From positions 1 through 56,186 of the forward strand of contig JAIPBS010000027.1 in NCBI GenBank assembly GCA_021738625.1: a DNA stretch of 56,186 bases, read 5' to 3'. The notes beneath the pieces were generated by a model, which did no database searches, was not told where the DNA came from, and saw only the letters and a list, made by a program, of their open reading frames with translations. How positions within the stretch are numbered: position 1 is the first letter of the stretch; each line of letters starts with the position of its first letter. Of the stretch, positions 51,008 to 56,186 are shown one piece after another. A program made the translations under genes and the position numbers. The DNA comes from Bacteroidales bacterium (GTDB lineage: Bacteria > Bacteroidota > Bacteroidia > Bacteroidales > JAIOZK01).

Positions 51008-51410
51008 ATAACCTTGGAAATCGCTTATAAACCACGACGGGATTATTTGTCCGGTGCCGGACGATCCTTTTACAAATTTCCTGAAATTTCCTAATGTCTA
51101 TGGGTTTTTCAATATACTCAAAAGTTGAAAAATCAATGGCCTTTTCCCTTTTTCCTCCCGATCCGGAAACAATCACTACATCAAACTTTCTGAGGGGAAA
51201 CCGTTCAAGAAGGTCAAATCCGCCACCCCTGGGCATATGGACATCAAGAAAAACAACATCGGGTTCTTTTTCCCGAATGATCTTAAATGCAATATCAATC
51301 AGGCAAGCTGTTCCCACCACCTCAATATCAGAACAATAATTTTCGATCACCACCTTAAGGGTGTCAATATCACGAGAGTTGTCATCTACAATTACAGCCT
51401 TTAGTTTCAT
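51006..51410 (-). CDS. Single-domain response regulator (CheY-like receiver)
   Basis: A 134-residue receiver domain with the acidic pair in VIVDDN, phospho-acceptor Asp in VVFLDVHMP, Ser in VIVSGSG and the Lys in EYIEKPID. No output domain follows; the tail (RTNNPVVVYKRFPRL) is short and basic. ATG at 51410 gives the common MKLKAVIVDD opening; ATG at 51440 is possible. No histidine kinase is in the window, so the partner is unknown. It may be a LytTR regulator that lost its DNA-binding half. Confidence 0.85.
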   Translation of the reverse strand: MKLKAVIVDDNSRDIDTLKVVIENYCSDIEVVGTACLIDIAFKIIREKEPDVVFLDVHMPRGGGFDLLERFPLRKFDVVIVSGSGGKREKAIDFSTFEYIEKPIDIRKFQEICKRIVRHRTNNPVVVYKRFPRL

Positions 51411-51489
51411 TTTGTGAAGGATTTGATCAAAAATAGACATATTTTCAGTCTGACACAAGTATTTACCTGATTATATTTAACTTATAGAA

Positions 51490-52629
51490 TCATCTAAACA
51501 ATGAAATAATTTCTCTCAGATCACCTTCGTCAAGTTTATAATGAAAACCTGACGCCTTGTTCCTTATCAGTGTTCTCAGGATCTCATCAGCATCAATACC
51601 GGGCTGATCCAGTTGGGAAAGTTTCACGGGACTGCCGATCTCAACAAAATAGTTTTGAAGCGCTTCGATACTATCTTCAGCACTATCTGTTCCGAATATG
51701 TTTTGCCCGAGTTCAGCAATTCTGCCGGCAGCTTTCTTTTTGTGATATTTCAGCCAGGCAGGATATGCAACTGAAAGCGAGGCGCCATGAGGAACATCAT
51801 ATAATACCGAAAGCACATGCCCGATGGCATGCACGCCCCAGTCCCCGTGCTCTTTGCCGATCATGGTAATCCCATTCAGCGCCATGGTAGCCGCCAGCAT
51901 GACCTTTGCCCGCAATTCATAATCCTGAAGATCATTGAGCAAAAGCGGCCCGTATTCCAGTGCTTCTTTGATGATGGCATAAACATATTTGTCTGACAAA
52001 GTGCTTTCTCCCTTTCCAAAAAAAACTTCCAGAGAATGGGCGACGAGGTCCGTGATCCCATAAGCCGTGTAGTTTCGCGGCACGGTAAAAGTGTATTGCG
52101 GATCAAGAAATGCATATTTGGGATAAAGCACTGGATTAACCACACTTACTTTTAGCTTTTCCTCCTGGTTTTGCACTACCGTGAACATATTGGTTTCGGT
52201 GCCGGTGGCCGCCAGGGTCAGCACATTGATCATCGGCAGAGCGGTTTGAGGCAGGCGTGATTTGTTGTAAAATTCCCAGCAACTGTGATCCACGGGTACG
52301 GTCATAGCAACAGCCTTGGCCGTATCGATCACACTGCCACCGCCAACGGCCAGGATCAGGTCGACCTTTTTCTCGCGGCCCAGTTCGGCGGCTTCATCCG
52401 CATCCGAATGCAAAGGGTTCGACTTGATACCACCATATTCATAAACTTCGGCTCCGATTTCGTTCATCTGCTTCATCACATCGTTGTAAGCGCCGTTGCG
52501 TTTGATGGAGCCTCCTCCGTAAAGCAACAATACCTTTCTACCGTAATCCTGCACGGCCTCTCCCAGTCCGTTTACGACGTCTTTGCCAAAAACCAGTTTG
52601 GTCGGGCTTTGATAGCTGAAATTATTCAT
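51490..52629 (-). CDS. Iron-containing alcohol dehydrogenase (BdhA/YqhD-like)
   Basis: A 379-residue group III alcohol dehydrogenase, with GGGSIKRNGAYNDV, the NAD(P)-binding GGGSVIDTAKAVA and metal ligands in HAIGHVLSVLYDVPHG. The opening NNFSYQSPTKLVFGKD is that of butanol dehydrogenase/YqhD-like enzymes, which reduce aldehydes with NAD(P)H. A truncated BtuF-like gene lies 20 bases upstream. No other fermentation gene is near. Confidence 0.93.
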   Translation of the reverse strand: MNNFSYQSPTKLVFGKDVVNGLGEAVQDYGRKVLLLYGGGSIKRNGAYNDVMKQMNEIGAEVYEYGGIKSNPLHSDADEAAELGREKKVDLILAVGGGSVIDTAKAVAMTVPVDHSCWEFYNKSRLPQTALPMINVLTLAATGTETNMFTVVQNQEEKLKVSVVNPVLYPKYAFLDPQYTFTVPRNYTAYGITDLVAHSLEVFFGKGESTLSDKYVYAIIKEALEYGPLLLNDLQDYELRAKVMLAATMALNGITMIGKEHGDWGVHAIGHVLSVLYDVPHGASLSVAYPAWLKYHKKKAAGRIAELGQNIFGTDSAEDSIEALQNYFVEIGSPVKLSQLDQPGIDADEILRTLIRNKASGFHYKLDEGDLREIISLFR

Positions 52630-52649
52630 GATTGTTTATGTATTTCAAA

Positions 52650-52997
52650 TTAATTAATCCAGTTAGTTCCTTTATGTTTTTTTTCAAAGATTGTTATGGT
52701 GCATACCTCGCATTGCGATTGGGTGATGATGTGTGTGGGCTTAAGCGATTTGATCTTCCCCGCATTGATCTTAAAAACCGAGGTGGCCTGATCAACCAGC
52801 CTTTTTACGTCCTGGTGGTCGATTGCTTTAGAACTGCCAGTTGTTTTCAGTCCTGCCTCAGTGCAGGCCGGTATATCTTTTGCCGATTCTGGGTAATCGC
52901 ATGCATGGGATCGTCCTACCATTTGATCTCCCAGACCCAAAGCATATACAATTTCTGTTGCAGATGGCAACAAGGATATGATGCGTAGTTCTTCCAT
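52650..52997 (-). pseudogene. Truncated BtuF-like cobalamin-binding protein gene
   Basis: A 115-residue frame matching only the N-terminal half of BtuF-like binding proteins: [32 protein letters not shown], then [16 protein letters not shown]. After CEVC the sequence degenerates into [16 protein letters not shown] and stops, where homologues run on for about 150 more residues. Only 20 bases remain before the next gene, so the 3' half is deleted. It has no signal peptide. ATG 52997 lies 2 bases after the mnmA stop, so it is cotranscribed with mnmA. Confidence 0.7.
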
Positions 52998-52999
52998 AA

Positions 53000-54073
53000 T
53001 CAATCTTCTTCACTGATAATACCGCTTCCCAGGCAAATCCGTTCCGTTTCATCATAAACCACCCCGAATTGTCCGGGAGCAATGCCAGCGATTTTTTCGT
53101 CAGAAGTTAATACGTATTGATCACCTTTGCGGAACATGCTTCCGGAGGTGAACTCAGGTGTGTGCCTGATCTTGAATCTGATCTTTTGTTCAGTCGAATA
53201 ATCCCGGTCAGGCTTTTCGTTGATGAACAGGAAATCGTTCAGTACGATCTCATCACCGTACTGGGAAACCGGATCATATCCGTGTGCCACATAAATGATG
53301 TTTTCTTGTATGTTCTTCTTCACCACAAACCAGGGTCCCTGGCTCAGTCCCAGGCCTTTTCGCTGTCCAATGGTATGAAACCAGTAGCCTTTGTGTTGGC
53401 CCAGTTTTCTGCCGGTTTCCAGTTCAATGATATCGCCTTCCTGTTCGCCGATATACTTTCTGATGAAATCATTATAGTTGATTTTCCCAAGAAAACAAAT
53501 GCCCTGGCTGTCGGGTCGTTTGGCAGAAGGCAGGTTCAACTCTTCTGCCATCCTCCTGACCTCGGTTTTTTGCAGGTCCCAGATGGGGAACATCACCTTA
53601 CTGAGTTGATCGTATGAAATTCTACCCAGGAAATAGGTTTGATCTTTGCGACGGTCGGTGGCAGTGGCCAGGTAATATTGCCCGTCCGCTTCCAATACCC
53701 GGGCATAATGTCCCGTACTGATCTTGTCAAAATCCTTGCCGAATTTATCTTCAAAACTGCCGAATTTGATCAATCGGTTGCACATCACATCAGGATTGGG
53801 GGTAAGTCCCTTGCGCACGGTGCTGATGGTGTAATCCACCACCCGCTCCCAGTATTCCTTTTGCAGATCGACCAGTTCGAAACGGCATCCGTATTTTTTT
53901 GCAATGAAGGTTGCGATCTCGATGTCTTCTTCAGAAGGGCAATCGATAAAACCTGGCACGTCTTCCATGGCGATCTTGATATACACGATCACCGGTTCGT
54001 AACCTTGTTCCTTCAAAATGGGAACCGTAACGGAGCTGTCCACCCCACCTGAAACCAATGCGGCAATTTCCAT
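53000..54073 (-). CDS. mnmA: tRNA-specific 2-thiouridylase
   Basis: A 357-residue enzyme that thiolates U34 of Glu, Gln and Lys tRNAs. It shows the PP-loop SGGVDSS at residues 8-14, first Cys in [13 protein letters not shown], second Cys in SQGICFLG, and the central [14 protein letters not shown]. The ATG at 54073 is chosen over an upstream start at 54115 because family members start just before the PP-loop. It is divergent from cysS. Confidence 0.95.
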   Translation of the reverse strand: MEIAALVSGGVDSSVTVPILKEQGYEPVIVYIKIAMEDVPGFIDCPSEEDIEIATFIAKKYGCRFELVDLQKEYWERVVDYTISTVRKGLTPNPDVMCNRLIKFGSFEDKFGKDFDKISTGHYARVLEADGQYYLATATDRRKDQTYFLGRISYDQLSKVMFPIWDLQKTEVRRMAEELNLPSAKRPDSQGICFLGKINYNDFIRKYIGEQEGDIIELETGRKLGQHKGYWFHTIGQRKGLGLSQGPWFVVKKNIQENIIYVAHGYDPVSQYGDEIVLNDFLFINEKPDRDYSTEQKIRFKIRHTPEFTSGSMFRKGDQYVLTSDEKIAGIAPGQFGVVYDETERICLGSGIISEED

Positions 54074-54078
54074 AGCTG

Positions 54079-54161
54079 CAAAGGTACGAAGGTTCGGCAA
54101 ACCGGAAATCCTCAAAATAATGAAAGAGGAGCCGATAGTTCTCCTCTTTTTCCTAATTTTG
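54079..54161. promoter_or_regulatory. Divergent -7 boxes very close to the mnmA and cysS start codons
   Basis: Minus strand: TACCTTTG at 54079-54086, 5 bases before the mnmA ATG. Plus strand: TAATTTTG at 54154-54161, 4 bases before the cysS ATG. If used, both transcripts would begin at or next to the start codon. A hairpin AAAGAGGAG/CTCCTCTTT lies at 54123-54149, just upstream of the cysS box. Confidence 0.5.
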
Positions 54162-54165
54162 CAAT

Positions 54166-55635
54166 ATGGAAAACAAGCTGCACATAACCAATTCGTTATC
54201 CGGGAAGAAAGAATTGTTCGAGCCCATCAACCCGCCGCATGTAGGTATGTATGTTTGCGGACCCACCGCTTATGGAGACGCCCATCTGGGACACGCCAGG
54301 CCGGCAGTTTGTTTCGATCTGATATATAGATACATGCAACATCTTGGTTATCAGGTACGCTATGTTCGTAACATTACCGACGTGGGGCATCTTGAACATG
54401 ACGCCGATGAAGGCGAAGATAAGGTGGCCAAAAAAGCCCGGCTCGAAAAGCTGGAACCCATGGAAGTGGTGCAGTATTATGTCAATCGTTACCATCAAAA
54501 CATGGATGCCCTCAATGTGCTTAGGCCCAGTATCGAGCCACATGCCTCAGGGCACATTATTGAACAAATCGAACTGGTGAAGAAAATACAGGAGAAGGGA
54601 TTTGCCTACGAAACAAATGGCAGTCTTTATTTTGATATTAAAAAATACAGCAAGGATCATCATTATGGAATTCTCTCTGGCCGCAGGCTGGAAGACCTGA
54701 TGAGCGAAACCCGTCAGCTGGAAGGTCAGGGTGAAAAGAAAAGCAGTTACGACTTTGCTGTCTGGAAAAAGGCCCAGCCTGAGCATATCATGCGCTGGCC
54801 ATCGCCCTGGAGCGACGGCTTTCCGGGCTGGCATGCCGAATGCTCCGCCATGGGCGTGAAATACCTGGGCGAGGAATTCGACATCCACGGTGGCGGCATG
54901 GACCTGCTGTTCCCGCATCATGAAGCAGAGATCGCACAATCGACCGTGGCCTATGGCAAATCACCCGTTAAGTATTGGCTACACAACAATATGGTAACCA
55001 TCAACGGGAAAAAGATGGGTAAATCCCTGGGCAACGCCATTTCGTTGTTCGATATCTTTTCAGGAGAAAACAAACTGATGGAAAAGGCATACAGCCCGAT
55101 GACCATCCGTTTTTTCATTTTGCAGGCGCATTACCGCAGCACACTGGATTTTTCAAATGAAGCATTGCAGGCAGCCGAAAAAGGCCTTAAAAGGCTGATG
55201 CAGGCCATGCAAACTTTAGAAAAACTCGAGGTCGGTAACAGCTCTGATTTTAACATTCAGGGGCTGGAAAGCAAATGCTATGAAGCAATGAACGACGACT
55301 TCAACAGTCCGGTTTTGATCTCACATCTTTTTGAAGGCGTTCGCATCATCAATTCGGTGAATGATAAAAAAGCTTCGCTGTCGACCACAGACCTGGAATC
55401 ACTAAAACAGATGATGAAGGTGTTTACCTTAGAAATCCTCGGTTTACAGGAAGAAGATACAGACGGACAGGATGAGCTGATCAGTTACCTGATGGATACC
55501 CTGCTCGACATCCGGCAAAACGCCAGAAAGAACAAGGACTTTGCCACTTCCGATAAAATCCGTGACGATCTGGCCAAATTGAATATCAGCATAAAGGACA
55601 GCAAGGAAGGGTCAAGCTGGGAATTTGAGAAATAA
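54166..55635 (+). CDS. cysS: Cysteinyl-tRNA synthetase
   Basis: A 489-residue class I synthetase that charges tRNA-Cys. It shows the first zinc ligand and HIGH-like motif in [19 protein letters not shown], further zinc ligands in WHAECSAM and [13 protein letters not shown], and the KMSKS-like motif [11 protein letters not shown]-terminal helical domain (DALR-like) ends the protein, so it is the normal form without extra domains. Confidence 0.97.
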   Translation: MENKLHITNSLSGKKELFEPINPPHVGMYVCGPTAYGDAHLGHARPAVCFDLIYRYMQHLGYQVRYVRNITDVGHLEHDADEGEDKVAKKARLEKLEPMEVVQYYVNRYHQNMDALNVLRPSIEPHASGHIIEQIELVKKIQEKGFAYETNGSLYFDIKKYSKDHHYGILSGRRLEDLMSETRQLEGQGEKKSSYDFAVWKKAQPEHIMRWPSPWSDGFPGWHAECSAMGVKYLGEEFDIHGGGMDLLFPHHEAEIAQSTVAYGKSPVKYWLHNNMVTINGKKMGKSLGNAISLFDIFSGENKLMEKAYSPMTIRFFILQAHYRSTLDFSNEALQAAEKGLKRLMQAMQTLEKLEVGNSSDFNIQGLESKCYEAMNDDFNSPVLISHLFEGVRIINSVNDKKASLSTTDLESLKQMMKVFTLEILGLQEEDTDGQDELISYLMDTLLDIRQNARKNKDFATSDKIRDDLAKLNISIKDSKEGSSWEFEK

Positions 55636-55649
55636 TGTTAAATTATTTG

Positions 55650-55748
55650 TTATACCGATTCGGAGCCGTTTGCAATGATTGACCTTATGCTCCAATCGGT
55701 ATAACTGAATCTAACAGAAAAATGCTTTGCATTTTTTGTAAGATTCAG
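55650..55748 (+). repeat. 99-bp two-hairpin repeat, copy 2
   Basis: Same length and layout as 15645-15743. Hairpin 1 is TTATACCGAT (55650-55659)/ATCGGTATAA (55695-55704). Hairpin 2 is CTGAATCT (55705-55712)/AGATTCAG (55741-55748) with AAAAATGC/GCATTTTT inside. It follows cysS by 14 bases and ends in the T-rich middle of the second stem, so it may also act as a terminator. Confidence 0.8.
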
Positions 55749-55852
55749 TATCAAAAAAATCTTCGATCATATTTCCGACTAAAAATTGATTATTTTTGAA
55801 CCCTTGATAATATTCAGACTGTCTATAATCAATTTTAACCAAAACGTTCAAA

Positions 55853-56029
55853 ATGAAGAGAATACTTGTTTTATTCAGCCTGGCAGGATTGCTACTGATG
55901 ATCAATCCTGCTATGCAGGCCCAGGAAAGGCCCAACCAGTTTTCAGCAGGATATGGCGTAATCACAATCGATGAAGAACTTACTATCATTGAAAGTGTTA
56001 TACCAATACTGAACAAGTTTGCAAGATAA
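55853..56029 (+). CDS. Small secreted protein, possible truncated outer-membrane protein
   Basis: A 58-residue frame with a clear signal peptide (MKRILVLFSLAGLLLMINPA, cleavage near MQAQ). The mature opening ERPNQFSAGYGVITIDEELT resembles the first strand of Bacteroidota barrel proteins. It then stops after LNKFAR. A full-length barrel would be 150-250 residues, so the gene may have been truncated, perhaps by the insertion sequence 75 bases downstream, or it may be a genuine short peptide. Confidence 0.5.
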   Translation: MKRILVLFSLAGLLLMINPAMQAQERPNQFSAGYGVITIDEELTIIESVIPILNKFAR

Positions 56030-56103
56030 TGAACAATTGATTGTTAGAAAAAAATGCCCCTGCATGTATCATTTGGGGAACATAGGTTTTTATTTTGCAT
56101 TCG

Positions 56104-56186
56104 ATGTCAGACTTTTTATCACCGGAACAAATACAAGACTTGGAAAGACGGCACAGGTATGAAAAAAAGAAACAGCCTTGCGATAA
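56104..56186 (+). mobile_element. IS630-like transposase, 5' end
   Basis: The frame from ATG 56104 reads MSDFLSPEQIQDLERRHRYE, then KKKQPCD, and runs off the window. The pattern LSPEQIQDLE..HR.E..K..CD is the usual N-terminus of IS630-family helix-turn-helix transposases. Only 27 codons are visible, so the catalytic DDE residues and terminal repeats cannot be checked. Confidence 0.55.

Overview
The window reads as a chromosomal segment of a Bacteroidota bacterium, most likely an environmental member of the Bacteroidales/Marinilabiliales type. The reasons are several type IX secretion (T9SS) sorting domains, a PorP/SprF protein, an S46 dipeptidyl peptidase, an epimerase-type threonine dehydrogenase, lipoproteins with a C-x-K-(D/E)2-like surface signal, start sites without Shine-Dalgarno sequences, and many -7 boxes of the Bacteroidota form TAnnTTTG. 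No tRNA, rRNA or CRISPR array was seen.

Left part (1-16 kb). The 3' end of a T9SS cargo gene is followed by a BlaI/BlaR1-like pair with two palindromic operators around its promoter. Next come a MITE-like long hairpin and a DUF2281/PIN toxin-antitoxin pair that seems to have been collapsed by a deletion. A four-gene minus-strand operon (9069 to 3554) sits behind a cobalamin riboswitch. It encodes a DUF4465 T9SS protein, a second T9SS surface protein, a BtuB-like TonB-dependent receptor and a BtuG-like beta-propeller lipoprotein with a surface-export signal, and it is best read as a vitamin B12 capture and uptake locus. After an alpha/beta hydrolase and a group II intron 3' remnant comes a MacAB-type efflux operon (ATPase, small ORF, two permeases, adaptor).

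Middle (16-37 kb). This part holds a DUF4892-OmpA protein flanked by copies of a two-hairpin repeat, a surface lipoprotein with a divergent membrane-bound AraC regulator, and an omega-amidase/aminotransferase pair divergent from pgk. A repeat-rich gap is followed by a TonB-domain protein, CvpA and MlaF-MlaE. Then come a small lipoprotein, a SprT-like protein, mannose-1-phosphate guanylyltransferase and a DPP7-type peptidase. A DUF47-PiT phosphate pair leads into an SdiA-regulated-domain lipoprotein and a CYTH protein. A fused PlsC-GNAT aminolipid synthase and a divergent kbl/tdh threonine-to-glycine pair close the part.

Right part (37-56 kb). A three-gene T9SS operon encodes a PKD protein with a type B signal, a PorP/SprF protein and a 1262-residue adhesin with a deacetylase-like head and tandem Ig-like repeats. 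Two tandem barrel paralogues, a CREST-family membrane protein and an AsmA-like protein follow. An EF-G paralogue has lost the catalytic His and the NKxD motif. Then come a lone receiver protein, an iron-type alcohol dehydrogenase, a truncated BtuF-like gene, mnmA and cysS. The window ends in a second copy of the two-hairpin repeat, a tiny secreted ORF and the 5' end of an IS630-like transposase.

The strongest leads are the B12 operon with two T9SS-exported components, the GTPase-degenerate EF-G, the T9SS adhesin operon, and a set of non-coding repeats (two-hairpin element, 84-bp inverted copies, MITE-like hairpin, intron remnant). Family assignments come from motif recognition only; no database search was run.
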